Positions 26,780 to 36,430 of a DNA stretch of 64,000 nucleotides are shown here, in pieces. Both the position numbers and the translations under genes were made by a program. How positions within the stretch are numbered: the first letter of the stretch is position 1; every line of letters starts with the position of its first letter. The notes beneath the pieces are model-generated. The model saw nothing but the letters and a program-made list of their open reading frames with translations. It made no database searches and was not told the DNA's origin. Origin of the DNA: Clostridia bacterium (GTDB lineage: Bacteria; Bacillota; Clostridia; Lachnospirales; Anaerotignaceae); contig RZZU01000008.1 of the NCBI GenBank assembly GCA_009929735.1, forward strand, positions 24,280 through 88,279, given 5' to 3'.

Positions 26780-26898
26780 TTTTTTCGGGAAATAATAGTG
26801 AAATATTTCAGACAAATCCAAAACAAAGCTGCTGTGCCTATTGAAACGGCGATAGTGTGGTGTTAAAATTGAAAAAAGAGGGAAAAGGGAGGCTGCTT

Positions 26899-29800
26899 AT
26901 GAAGAGAAAACGAGGGGTGGCACTATACAGGGCGTTGTTAATAGCCCTTACAGATAAAGATTTTTTAAGAAAAATTGGTTTGAAAAAGAAAGCGATTTCA
27001 TCATTTTTGGACAAGGAATATTGGCTGGATGCAATCAGCGTCATTACTGAAAGCAAGGAAATTTCCTGTCAAGCAGTGCTTTTTTATTGCGAAAAGATGC
27101 TTTCTTCTTTGGCGAAGGAGGTGCCAAAGGAAGGATGGAGGCCGTATATTTTCCGCTTTTTAGTCAAAGCAATTTATCCGCATAGAACGGATATTACCCT
27201 TGCTTCAAATGAGCGCAGAGCTGTACTTTTTTATTTAGAGGTTTTACGTGTTTTTCTGGCTTACGAGAGGGGAAAACTGCCCTTTGGCATTCATCGGGAT
27301 TTTGCCTTTGCTACGGCGTCGGAAATGGAAAGCAGCCCTTATGAAACCCAGTATTCAAAGTTTATTCATTGTTTTCATGAGCAGTATGTTTACGAAATCA
27401 TGCGCATTGGGCGTGAGGTAACGCCTTTTGACGCACTTGCTCATGTTGCAGGCGTACATTATATTGCAATGCACATCGCACGTCAGTTGGTTAAAGCGAA
27501 TATCCCTGTGGATTTGGGATTGATTTCGGGGGCGGCGGCTGGGCATGATATTGGAAAGTATGGCTGCAAGGACAACGAGGCGAAGCGCATTCCATATTTG
27601 CATTATTATTATACGGATATTTGGTTTAAGGGCAATGATCTTTCGGATATCGGACATATTGCCGCAAACCACTCCACTTGGGATTTGGAGCTGGAAAACC
27701 TTCCTGCGGAGTCCTTGATTTTGATTTATGCTGATTTTCGGGTAAAGAGCAAGGGCTTTGAAAACGGCAAGGAAATTATGGGGATTTACTCTCTGGAGGA
27801 CTCTTTCCGTGTCATTTTAGACAAGCTGGATAATGTGGATAAGGCTAAGGAAAACCGCTATCGCCATGTGTATTCCCGTTTGGCAGATTTTGAACAATAT
27901 ATGCACTCCATTGGGGTGAATACGGATTTAACCAAGGATACCCTGAGTGAGGTCAGCTACAAGGAAGTGGCGTTGTTAGATACAAATGAAACCGTGGATG
28001 TGTTTAAAAATATTGCGGTGAACCATAATATTCGTTTGATGCATAAGTTAAGCCGTGAGGCATCCTTTGGCGCAATTTTGGAAACGGCAAGAAGTGCTAG
28101 GGATTGGAAAAATTCAAGAGCTTATTTGAATATTTTTTCTGAATATTTTACCTATATGAATCAAAAGCAAAAACAGATGTCCATTAGCTTCCTTTATGAG
28201 CTGATGGTTCACAGAGAAGGGGATATCCGCCGGCAAGCGGGAGATTTGCTAGGGAATATGATAGCCCATTACGACATCGCGTACAGCAAGGAATTGCCTG
28301 TAGATGTAAACATTGTGTTAGACGAGGTTTCCAGCTTTGATATGTGGGAAAAGTACCTGCATATGATTATCATTCCCGACCATAAAATGATTGACAGACA
28401 TCGCCGATGGCTGGGCTATGGTTTGAAAAGGGCCGTAACCTCCTTATTGGAAAACTGTAAGGAGGAGGCAAGAGGAAAATATATTGCGGCTGTTTTAGAG
28501 TATTATAAAAGTGCGGATTGGCTTGATGATACAGCGTTTATTCTAATTGACACGTTACCGTCTGTGCCCCAAAGTCTATTGGGTGAAGAGGAGCAAAAAA
28601 TACTGCTTGCCTTTATGGAAAACTGTGCGGATAAAGATTCCCTTGAAATTCGGGCGGCTATCCTTTTGAATTTAAAGGAAATGGCGGGGGATTTTTGTAA
28701 AAAGCCGTCAATTGTAGACAGCGTGATAAAAATTGTAGAGCGGGTTACCATAAAAGGGAATGTAAGCCTTGAATTTTTGCTGTATATGATTGGGGAGGCG
28801 TATGGTATTAAGGACATCATCAGGGGGGTGTCTTTCCGCCGCATTTTCGAGGATGATCGGGTGGTTTCCGACATCTTTTTGGAGAACCTTAAAGCGGCAA
28901 CGCCGTGGAAAATTAAAATCATCAACATTGAGCTTTTATATGAACGCATTCATTTGGGCATTGCCATGCCAAAGCTCCATGTGGCCACGCATCTTTCCAA
29001 TTTGTTGAAGGTAAGCGAACAGGTGACGGTTCGCCATTTTGCAGGGGAAACGCTGGTTAAGCTTGCGCCGCTGCTTTCATGGGATCAGCGCAATGAGGTT
29101 GCCATAGAGCTGACAAAGGGACTTGAAATTGGCGAATTTGAGTTTTCAAAATATATTCCGCAATATTTGGGGGAATACGTTATGTATTTACACCCCAAGG
29201 AATTGAACGAATTTTTGTTGGATATTCATCGTTTGCAATGCAGTACCAACGACCGTATTGCTAGCGTTGCCTTGGATACCCTTGGCGTTATGGTTCGCCA
29301 TTATGAAAAATACAGCGCAAGATTTCCGGAATATGTTTCTATTTACGAGGAAAGAAAAAAGAAAATTATGGGGATGATATTAAGTGGGTTTGCCAGCTAT
29401 CATACCAATGTAAACAGAGAAGCTTTTTGGGTGGTAGGGCATGAATTGTTTGGCAGCAGTGGTCTAACCCTGCGAGAAAAGAAAAATATTTTTGCCTTTA
29501 TTAGTAAAAAACTGGTAACCTTAACAGATAAGGTGGAAACCTCAGAATTGGGATTTTTTAACGATACCGCAAGTTGGAATGCAATTTACCGTTTTATCAG
29601 CGATTATTTGTTTACCCAAGGCAGCTTTTCTTTTCAAGAGCCGAATAAGGTTGCTTTTTTCCCCGGAAGCTTTGATCCATTTTCCTTGGGGCATAAGGAG
29701 ATTGCCAAAGAGATTAGAGATTTGGGCTTTATCGTCTATTTAGCAATTGATGAATTTTCATGGTCGAAAAAAACACAGCCCCATATGGTAAGGCGGCGAA

Positions 29801-31749
29801 TTATTAATATGTCTGTTGCCAATGAGGAAAATATTTATCTGTTCCCCGAAAATGTTCCAGTAAACATTGCCAATACAGAGGATTTGAAGCGTTTGCGTGA
29901 ACTGTTCCCCGGCAAAGAGGTTTATATGGTGGCAGGCAGTGATGTGGTGCAAAATGCTTCCTCCTATAAAATTGAGCCTTCGGAGGACTCTATACAAACC
30001 TTTCCTCATATTCTATTCTTAAGGGAAACGGATACCAACATTGGCGAAAAGAGGAAAAACGCATACGATTGTATCAAAAATGAGGTTTTGGAACTAAAGC
30101 TGCCGGTCCATTTTGAGGATGTCAGTTCCACGAGAATCCGAGAAAATATTGACCATAATCGAGATATTTCTAACCTAATTGATACCGTGGTACAGAATTT
30201 TATTTATGAAAACAGCCTATATCTGAGGGAACCTCAGTACAAACAGCTTTTGGAAACAAAGGCAGTTGAAATAGCCCATTACTCCAATGCGGAAGATGCG
30301 GAAGGGGTTATTTTCGGCAGTGCCATTCAAGCGGAAATGGTAAACACCCTTTTGGATGCACTTCATAAGGAAGGAAGCGGGATGACCGTTGTTTTTGACA
30401 AATTCGGCAGGGGCAAGCCCGATGGAATTATGGTTAGCCGACAGCTGGCAACTACGGAGCTTTACAGCGAATTTGAAAATATTGAAACGGCAAGCTATAT
30501 TCGTGAGAATACCTCAGGCAAAATTATTTTGTTTGATGCTTGCTTTACCCGAGAAAATTCAAAGATAGAGGATTTGGAGCAGATTTTATTCACAGAATCC
30601 ATCGCAAAAGCCTTGGAGGAGGACTATACCTATGGTATTTTCAGCCTAAAATCGGGCAGTATCAGTGAAAAAATTCGGGATTTATTGGAGCGTCAGGGAT
30701 TTTTAAAGCTGATAAAAAATGTCGCCAGAGATATTTATGTTGTGGATATGAAAAGCCCAATCACATTATACCGCAATGTACAAACGGAAATCAAAGAGCC
30801 TTTCAACAGCAATGAACGGGTTTTAAAAACATTAATGGAGGCGCATTGCCGCTTACAGAGAGCCTTGACAAAGCTAAATCCTGGAGAGTTGGTAATTTCC
30901 TTTGATGCGGGAATGATGCACAATCGGCTGATTGAATTGATTACGAAGGCAAACGATGTTCCGAAGGAGCCTACAGCCATTCGCAGTCTTGGCTCAAATA
31001 TGTGCGTACCCTTTGGTAAGATTTTAAAAGGAATCATTATTCCCAATACGGTAACAAAGGTTTTGCATACCGAGAAGGAATTTGACAGAGAGATAAAAGC
31101 CTTTAAAATCAAGCAATTTCCTCAGTATTTGCCATTGGACTGTCAGGTGCGGATGATTAAATCCTTCCATCGTCCTGTCATTTTGGTGGATGACCTTTTG
31201 CACAAAGGCTATCGTATCCGTGAGCTCAACCCTCTGTTTCAAGAGGAGGGTGTGAACATTGACCGTATTGTTGTGGGTGTGCTTTCGGGGCGAGGACGGG
31301 ATTTGATGGAAATTCAGGGCAGACAGGTGGAAAGTGCATATTTTATTCCGAGTCTTAAGGCATGGTTTGTGGAAACCTCTATGTATCCGTTTATTGGCGG
31401 TGATGGGGTAGAACAGCTCAGAAAAAAAACCAGTGGAATGATAGATTCGGTAAACTTAATTTTACCCTATGTTATGCCGGGATTTATTGAAGGAGCCTCA
31501 AAAGAAGCGATTTTTGATTTGTCTATGGCATGCCTGCAAAATGCCAAGGATATTCTTCAGGTTTTAGAGGAGGAATATCAAAGGGCGTTTGAGAGAAGCT
31601 TAACACTGGACAGACTAAATGAAGTGGTTATTTCGCCAAGATGCCCTGATCATGGAAGCAGTATCAGCTATGATTACCATTTGCCGGCATCAATTTATGT
31701 GGAAAACGATATTGAGCGATTGGTACGACTCAAGCATTTAGTGAAGTAA
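26899..31749 (+). CDS. Giant fusion: HD domain, helical repeats, NMNAT-like nucleotidyltransferase, GNAT-like and PRTase-like domains
   Basis: A 1616-residue cytoplasmic protein with no signal or membrane segment. An HD-domain core lies near residues 190-330 (LAHVAGVHY, AGHDIGKYG with His216-Asp217, HIAANHS). A long helical, HEAT-like region spans ~380-900. A cytidylyltransferase-like NMN/NaMN adenylyltransferase domain spans ~918-1110, with GSFDPFSLGH at 923-932 and SSTRIR at 1076-1081. A segment at ~1110-1340 ends like a GNAT acetyltransferase (DLLERQGFLKL). The last part carries a type I phosphoribosyltransferase-like motif, VILVDDLLHKG, at 1427-1437. The start is ATG 26899 behind GGGAGG. 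Two redox-fold genes follow closely. Domain calls are by motif; the overall function, perhaps in NAD-type nucleotide metabolism or sensing, is inference. Confidence 0.85.
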   Translation: MKRKRGVALYRALLIALTDKDFLRKIGLKKKAISSFLDKEYWLDAISVITESKEISCQAVLFYCEKMLSSLAKEVPKEGWRPYIFRFLVKAIYPHRTDITLASNERRAVLFYLEVLRVFLAYERGKLPFGIHRDFAFATASEMESSPYETQYSKFIHCFHEQYVYEIMRIGREVTPFDALAHVAGVHYIAMHIARQLVKANIPVDLGLISGAAAGHDIGKYGCKDNEAKRIPYLHYYYTDIWFKGNDLSDIGHIAANHSTWDLELENLPAESLILIYADFRVKSKGFENGKEIMGIYSLEDSFRVILDKLDNVDKAKENRYRHVYSRLADFEQYMHSIGVNTDLTKDTLSEVSYKEVALLDTNETVDVFKNIAVNHNIRLMHKLSREASFGAILETARSARDWKNSRAYLNIFSEYFTYMNQKQKQMSISFLYELMVHREGDIRRQAGDLLGNMIAHYDIAYSKELPVDVNIVLDEVSSFDMWEKYLHMIIIPDHKMIDRHRRWLGYGLKRAVTSLLENCKEEARGKYIAAVLEYYKSADWLDDTAFILIDTLPSVPQSLLGEEEQKILLAFMENCADKDSLEIRAAILLNLKEMAGDFCKKPSIVDSVIKIVERVTIKGNVSLEFLLYMIGEAYGIKDIIRGVSFRRIFEDDRVVSDIFLENLKAATPWKIKIINIELLYERIHLGIAMPKLHVATHLSNLLKVSEQVTVRHFAGETLVKLAPLLSWDQRNEVAIELTKGLEIGEFEFSKYIPQYLGEYVMYLHPKELNEFLLDIHRLQCSTNDRIASVALDTLGVMVRHYEKYSARFPEYVSIYEERKKKIMGMILSGFASYHTNVNREAFWVVGHELFGSSGLTLREKKNIFAFISKKLVTLTDKVETSELGFFNDTASWNAIYRFISDYLFTQGSFSFQEPNKVAFFPGSFDPFSLGHKEIAKEIRDLGFIVYLAIDEFSWSKKTQPHMVRRRIINMSVANEENIYLFPENVPVNIANTEDLKRLRELFPGKEVYMVAGSDVVQNASSYKIEPSEDSIQTFPHILFLRETDTNIGEKRKNAYDCIKNEVLELKLPVHFEDVSSTRIRENIDHNRDISNLIDTVVQNFIYENSLYLREPQYKQLLETKAVEIAHYSNAEDAEGVIFGSAIQAEMVNTLLDALHKEGSGMTVVFDKFGRGKPDGIMVSRQLATTELYSEFENIETASYIRENTSGKIILFDACFTRENSKIEDLEQILFTESIAKALEEDYTYGIFSLKSGSISEKIRDLLERQGFLKLIKNVARDIYVVDMKSPITLYRNVQTEIKEPFNSNERVLKTLMEAHCRLQRALTKLNPGELVISFDAGMMHNRLIELITKANDVPKEPTAIRSLGSNMCVPFGKILKGIIIPNTVTKVLHTEKEFDREIKAFKIKQFPQYLPLDCQVRMIKSFHRPVILVDDLLHKGYRIRELNPLFQEEGVNIDRIVVGVLSGRGRDLMEIQGRQVESAYFIPSLKAWFVETSMYPFIGGDGVEQLRKKTSGMIDSVNLILPYVMPGFIEGASKEAIFDLSMACLQNAKDILQVLEEEYQRAFERSLTLDRLNEVVISPRCPDHGSSISYDYHLPASIYVENDIERLVRLKHLVK

Positions 31750-31766
31750 TAAAGGGGGATAAAAAA

Positions 31767-32960
31767 ATGGAGAGAGATGAGTTTCAACGGGGGGCGATGA
31801 TTGCGGTATCATTCCCACAGGAGAAAAATAAAGGATGCTGCAAATTCACCCATTTAGGTCAGCTTGTGGATAGCGAAGGCTTGTTTTGTCTTGACAGCAA
31901 TGCGTTGGATGAAAAAAGCCAAAAGATTTCCAAGGAAATACGGGAGAAATTTGCTGAGGATTTGCAAAAAGGCAATACCGCCATTGTTAACCTGAATTGG
32001 GGGACGGTTGAACAGTGGAAGGAACGGCTGGAAAAAAGCCAAAAGGCAAAAAAAAGAGTGCATCTTTTGGCACTTGGGGATGTGGGGAGTACGGTTTTAA
32101 CTGCGCTGAAGCTTTTAGGCGGCGACTGTATTCAAACCTTGGGCATTTATGATGTAAACGAAAATGTTTGTAAGAGGTGGGAAAGCGAGATGAATCAAGC
32201 GGCTTTTCCATGGGATTATGATAGATTGCCCGAAGTGGTTATTTTAAAAGAGGAGCAGCTGTTTGACTGCGATATGTTTGTTTTTTGTGCATCGAAGGGA
32301 ATTCCGCCGGTGGGTTCCGAGGTCAAGGATGTTCGCATGGTTCAGTTTGAGGCAAATCGGGGGATTGTATCCGTTTTTGCAAAAAAAGCCAGAGAAAGTC
32401 AATTTCAAGGTTTGTTTGCCGTGGTTTCCGATCCGGTTGACCCTTTATGCAAAGCGGCATTTTTGGCAAGCAATGCAGACGAAAAAGGGGTTTTTGACGG
32501 AAAAGGATTGCGTCCTGAGCAGATTCAAGGCTACGGCTTGGGTGTAATGAATGCGCGTGCCGCCTATTATGCAAAAAAAGAGGAACGCTTTTCTTCCTTT
32601 TTAAAGGAGGGCAGAGCCTATGGCCCCCATGGGCAGGATTTGGTAATTGCCAACAGCATAGAAGCGTACGATGATAGCCTGTCTCGAGAATTAACCCAGT
32701 TGGCAATTGATGCAAATTTGCGCACCAGAGAGCTTGGGTTTAAGCCTTATATCGCTCCTGCCATTTCCTCAGCGGCAATTTCCCTACTTTTAACCTTGCA
32801 GGGCGAATGGCATTACAGCTCAAACTATTTGGGTGGGGTGTATATGGGGTGCAAAAACCGTACCACACCTTGGGGATTGGAAATCGAAAACCTGCCGTTA
32901 CCGAAACAGCTTTTTGCCAGATTGGAAAAAGCCTTTCGTGGACTGGAGGAGATAGAATGA
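31767..32960 (+). CDS. Lactate/malate dehydrogenase-like Rossmann protein
   Basis: A 397-residue protein with an unfamiliar N-terminal ~95 residues. A NAD-binding Rossmann segment follows, VHLLALGDVGSTVLTALKLLG, then a stretch like the LDH/MDH family: FEANRGIVSVFAKKA and VVSDPVDPLC (compare VSNPVD). RAYGPHGQDLV may correspond to the catalytic-His motif GxHG. It is too divergent to name a substrate and is not a standard lactate or malate dehydrogenase. It is preceded by AAAGGGGGA, lies 17 bases after the giant fusion gene and overlaps the next gene by four bases, so the three form an operon. Confidence 0.72.
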   Translation: MERDEFQRGAMIAVSFPQEKNKGCCKFTHLGQLVDSEGLFCLDSNALDEKSQKISKEIREKFAEDLQKGNTAIVNLNWGTVEQWKERLEKSQKAKKRVHLLALGDVGSTVLTALKLLGGDCIQTLGIYDVNENVCKRWESEMNQAAFPWDYDRLPEVVILKEEQLFDCDMFVFCASKGIPPVGSEVKDVRMVQFEANRGIVSVFAKKARESQFQGLFAVVSDPVDPLCKAAFLASNADEKGVFDGKGLRPEQIQGYGLGVMNARAAYYAKKEERFSSFLKEGRAYGPHGQDLVIANSIEAYDDSLSRELTQLAIDANLRTRELGFKPYIAPAISSAAISLLLTLQGEWHYSSNYLGGVYMGCKNRTTPWGLEIENLPLPKQLFARLEKAFRGLEEIE

Positions 32961-34024
32961 AGGAAAAGCTGACTTTGGTTTATCCTAGATGCGAGGATGC
33001 AATTCGAACGAAACGGCTTCGGATATTGCTGGAGGAAGTTTTAGCCGCATATGAAGTAGAGATCATTCAATCAGCAGATGCGTTTGATTCATTGCAAAAC
33101 CGAAGGATTATTTTTGCAATTTCAATGGGGATTTCTGGAATAAATTTGGAGTATTTTCGTTTTTTAAAGAAAATGCGCACCCAGCCAGGGATATTTGAGG
33201 GGAGTGTCGGAGGAATTATTGTAGATGGCGAAAGCGAGCTATATACAAAATCCGTCGCCAGAGAGCTGATGTTTACGGCAAACAGAGGGGGTTGCAGCTT
33301 CCCAGGGCGTGCGATGGTGGAAGGAACAAAAGATTTATTGAATTACAATATTCAGGCGATGAAACTGGAAACGGATAACCTAACGGCGTATCATATTTCC
33401 GCACGTGAAATGGTAAAAAGGGTAATGAGCCATCAGCTGTTGCAGAAAAAATGTGCAAATATTCTTGTGCTCCATGCCAGTAATTACAGTACCTCCAACA
33501 CGGCGGGACTTTGGGATATGGTAAAGAAGCATCTGGAACATTGTGAAATAACGGAGCTTTCCTTGCGCAACGGTACCATTCAGGATTGCAGTGGCTGTCC
33601 CTACCGTATGTGTATGCATTTTAGCGAAAAGGCAAGCTGTTATTATGGCGGCGTGATTACCAAGGAAATTTATCCTGCCATTTTGGCCTGTGACGCCCTG
33701 CTTATTCTTGCGCCGAATTACAATGATGCGTTAAGCGCAAATATTACGGCATTTATCAACCGTTTAACCGCATTGTTCCGCAAAACGCAATTTTACCAAA
33801 AGTATCTGTTTGCCATTGTGGTTTTGGGATACAGCGGCGGTGATCTTGTGGCGGAGCAGATGATTAGTGCGCTCAGCATGAATAAAACCTTTCGCTTGCC
33901 CCCTAGATTTTCCATGGTAGAAACGGCAAACGACCCTGCTAGTATTTTTAGGGTAGAGGGGATAGAGGAAAGAGCCGCTGTCTTTGCCCGTGGAATGATG
34001 GAAACATTAGTAGAAAAACAATAA
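32957..34024 (+). CDS. Flavodoxin-like NADPH-dependent FMN reductase family protein
   Basis: A 355-residue protein starting at the ATGA overlap with the preceding stop (an in-frame extension to 32807 runs through the other gene and is not credible). The N-terminal ~160 residues are unique. The C-terminal half is a flavodoxin-like fold: ANILVLHASNYSTSNTAGL, the cysteine motif DCSGCPYRMCMHFSEKASCYY and LLILAPNYNDALSANITAFI for the flavin loop. Family members are iron-sulfur or quinone-type flavoproteins with the CxGCxxC-like segment. The partner and substrate are unknown. A terminator follows, closing the operon. Confidence 0.78.
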   Translation: MKEKLTLVYPRCEDAIRTKRLRILLEEVLAAYEVEIIQSADAFDSLQNRRIIFAISMGISGINLEYFRFLKKMRTQPGIFEGSVGGIIVDGESELYTKSVARELMFTANRGGCSFPGRAMVEGTKDLLNYNIQAMKLETDNLTAYHISAREMVKRVMSHQLLQKKCANILVLHASNYSTSNTAGLWDMVKKHLEHCEITELSLRNGTIQDCSGCPYRMCMHFSEKASCYYGGVITKEIYPAILACDALLILAPNYNDALSANITAFINRLTALFRKTQFYQKYLFAIVVLGYSGGDLVAEQMISALSMNKTFRLPPRFSMVETANDPASIFRVEGIEERAAVFARGMMETLVEKQ

Positions 34025-34041
34025 AATAAAACCTTTTTTAT

Positions 34042-34084
34042 AAAAAACGTTGACTTCCCAAAAGGCTGAAATCAACGTTTTTCT
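34042..34084 (+). terminator. Terminator of the giant-fusion operon
   Basis: AAAAACGTTGA pairs with TCAACGTTTTT across an 18-nt loop, 20 bases after the last stop, followed by T-rich sequence. Confidence 0.85.
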
Positions 34085-34256
34085 TTTGTTACATGAATTA
34101 GCATGATAAAAACTGATTTTTTCTGATGAAATATTTAATGCCTTGTGACTGAAAAAAGTTCTTCTGTTTCCAAATTTCTGAGAATGCCTTTTCAGAAAAT
34201 AAGGAGGTTAGCAACCTGTTCAAAATTGAAAGGAGAAACAGGGTATCGACAATCGA

Positions 34257-35834
34257 TTAATTTCCGCTCTCACCATAGTTGGAAAGGACACGAGCGGAGG
34301 GGTCGTTTACATTGCAGCCTTCCCATTCCTTGTTGGGCATCCAGAAATCCTTTACCATTTTTGCCTGACCTGGATAGTGCTTTTCAAAAATCTCACGATA
34401 TAATAGGCTTTCTTTTGTAAAGGGGGTTGCAAAGTCGAATTTTTTGCGTCTTTCCTCAAACTCCGCATCGGTGCATAAGGATTCGGCGTAGTCCTTTAAG
34501 TCGTCCACCATAGAATGCCCAACCGCATCGCTGAATGCCGCCTTTTCACGGTATAAGATATTATGAGGCAACCAATCCCCCTCGAAAGCGTGACGCAAAA
34601 GATATTTCCCCATGCCATAGGTATTCAGCTTCATAGCTGGGTCAATAGACATTGCATAGCGTACAAAATCCAAATCGCCGAAAGGCACTCTTGCTTCCAA
34701 GGAATTTACAGAAATGCAACGGTCGGCACGCAAAACATCATACATATAAAGCTCATCCACACGTTTTTTTGCCTCACTTTGGAAGGCATCAGCCGTGGGT
34801 GCAAAGTCTGTATATTTGTAGCCAAACAGTTCATCGGAAATTTCCCCTGTCAGTAATACTCTTACATCCGTTTTTTCGTGAATTGCTTTGCAGATGAGGT
34901 ACATCCCCATGCTGGCACGGATGGTAGTAATATCGTAAGTACCCAAGGTATAAATAACAAAGTCCAATGCTTCCAAAACATCTTCTCTGGAGATAATGAC
35001 TTCTGTATGGTCTGTATGCAGGTAATCTGCAACCTCTTTTGCGTAGTGCAGGTCAATGGCATCCTGCGCCATACCGATGGCAAAGGTGCGGATAGGCTTT
35101 TTCAAAACCTTTGCGGCAACGGAGCAAACCAGACTGCTGTCCAAGCCGCCGCTGAGCAAGAAACCTAAAGGAGCATCGGCATCTAATCTTTTTTCGATAC
35201 CCTTAAGCAGTAATTCACGAATTTTTGTGCAAGTACCCTCCAAATCGTCCGAAGCAAAGGTTTCTACGCTTGTTAAGTCACAGTAGCGTACAAATTCGCC
35301 GTCGGCATAGTAATGGCCGGGAGGAAAAGCAGTGATTTCCTTACACAGTCCTACCAGATTTTTTGCCTCACTGGCAAAAACAATAGAACCATCGTGTAAA
35401 TAGCCATAGAATAAAGGACGAATGCCGATGGGATCCCTGGCGGCAATAAATGTATCTTTTTTGCCATCATAAAGAATTAATGCAAATTCTGCATCCAGAA
35501 GTTTGAACATCTCCAAGCCATATTCACGGTACATAGGCAAAAGGATTTCACAGTCGGACTCGCTGACAAAGGTATATTTTTCAGCCAGCTTATCTTTCAT
35601 TGTACGAAAACCGTATAGCTCGCCGTTGCAAACCACAGCATCGCCGTCGTATAAGAAGGGCTGCATTCCGCTTTCGTTCAAGCCCATAATCGCAAGGCGA
35701 TGAAAGCAAAGCATACCATTACCCGTTTTCAGGGTACGGGACATATCAGGCCCTCTTGAAATGCTTCGGTTAAAGCACTCCATCATTTTTTCCAAATTTT
35801 CCTGCTGTTTTGTAAAACCCATAATTGAACACAT
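34257..35834 (-). CDS. asnB: Asparagine synthase (glutamine-hydrolysing)
   Basis: Makes asparagine from aspartate, glutamine and ATP. It has 525 residues. After Met removal, Cys2 (MCSIMGF) is the N-terminal nucleophile of the glutaminase domain (to ~185, with VCNGELYGF and SDCEILLPMY). The synthetase domain has the PP-loop LLSGGLDSSLVCSVAAK and LTGEISDELFGYKYTD. It is similar to E. coli AsnB in length. GGAGGTG precedes the ATG by about eight bases. The leader is a T-box with an Asn specifier, which supports the product assignment. glnA is divergently oriented nearby. Confidence 0.96.
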   Translation of the reverse strand: MCSIMGFTKQQENLEKMMECFNRSISRGPDMSRTLKTGNGMLCFHRLAIMGLNESGMQPFLYDGDAVVCNGELYGFRTMKDKLAEKYTFVSESDCEILLPMYREYGLEMFKLLDAEFALILYDGKKDTFIAARDPIGIRPLFYGYLHDGSIVFASEAKNLVGLCKEITAFPPGHYYADGEFVRYCDLTSVETFASDDLEGTCTKIRELLLKGIEKRLDADAPLGFLLSGGLDSSLVCSVAAKVLKKPIRTFAIGMAQDAIDLHYAKEVADYLHTDHTEVIISREDVLEALDFVIYTLGTYDITTIRASMGMYLICKAIHEKTDVRVLLTGEISDELFGYKYTDFAPTADAFQSEAKKRVDELYMYDVLRADRCISVNSLEARVPFGDLDFVRYAMSIDPAMKLNTYGMGKYLLRHAFEGDWLPHNILYREKAAFSDAVGHSMVDDLKDYAESLCTDAEFEERRKKFDFATPFTKESLLYREIFEKHYPGQAKMVKDFWMPNKEWEGCNVNDPSARVLSNYGESGN

Positions 35835-35860
35835 AAAAAAACACCTCCGAATGTAATTAT

Positions 35861-36115
35861 GCAGCTAGATATCCTAAAAAATAATTAGGACGAATAGCTG
35901 CCATCCGCGGTGCCACCTAAATTACTGTAATAAACAGTCTCTTTCTGGGTTCCAATAAACCCGTGTCCCGTAACGAGGGACAAGCCGTCTCACCTAATGC
36001 TCCAAAGGAGGTTCAGATTGAGGCTAAGAAGTGTTATTCATATAAAAGCCTACACAAAGTTCTCACTATCCTTTGCTCACTGGGACGGTTCTTTTATATT
36101 ACTTGTCTTCCTCAA
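35861..36115 (-). promoter_or_regulatory. T-box leader, asparagine specifier
   Basis: The minus strand contains the T-box sequence GGTGGCACCGCGG (35906-35918) within an antiterminator TTAGG...CCTAA. In Stem I a distal AGTGA-type loop is present, and GAATAACACTTC puts AAC (Asn) at 36033-36035 in the specifier position. A competing hairpin, TTAGGA and TAGCTGC with their complements, occupies 35861-35901. Unusually, no T run follows that hairpin. Confidence 0.88.
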
Positions 36116-36137
36116 CGCCGTTTTCAATTTAGTTTGC

Positions 36138-36166
36138 ATTTTACACCTCCTTTTTTCCGCTGTCAA
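36138..36166 (-). promoter_or_regulatory. Promoter of the T-box/asnB transcript
   Basis: On the minus strand TTGACA (36161-36166), 17 bp and TAAAAT (36138-36143) lie immediately before the T-box Stem I. Confidence 0.8.
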
Positions 36167-36393
36167 TACTTAAATTTCAGGAAAAAAAGAAGTAAAATTG
36201 TACGAGATGATGTATTTTCACAAAAAAAAATCGCTTAACCTGCCATTTGGACAACAGAAATAGTGTAAAAAAAGACAAATGTACACGCACTATGGCTGAA
36301 ATATGCACAGCGTTTTTTTGTAAATGAAGGAATTCCTTATTCATTCCTGTGAATTTATTTGTTTTATATCTTTTTTGAAGTTGAATATTTATG

Positions 36394-36422
36394 TTGACAG
36401 TCTGCAATGCAAACCATATAAT
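36394..36422 (+). promoter_or_regulatory. Promoter of glnA
   Basis: A consensus TTGACA (36394-36399), 17 bp and TATAAT (36417-36422) lie about 150 bases before the glnA start. Transcription should begin near 36430, just before the leader hairpin. Confidence 0.85.
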
Positions 36423-36430
36423 GACTTGGT

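Noticed and set aside
32807..32956. Longer start for the flavodoxin-like protein
   Set aside because: It would run 150 bases inside the preceding gene in another frame, and the ATGA overlap start has the expected N-terminus.
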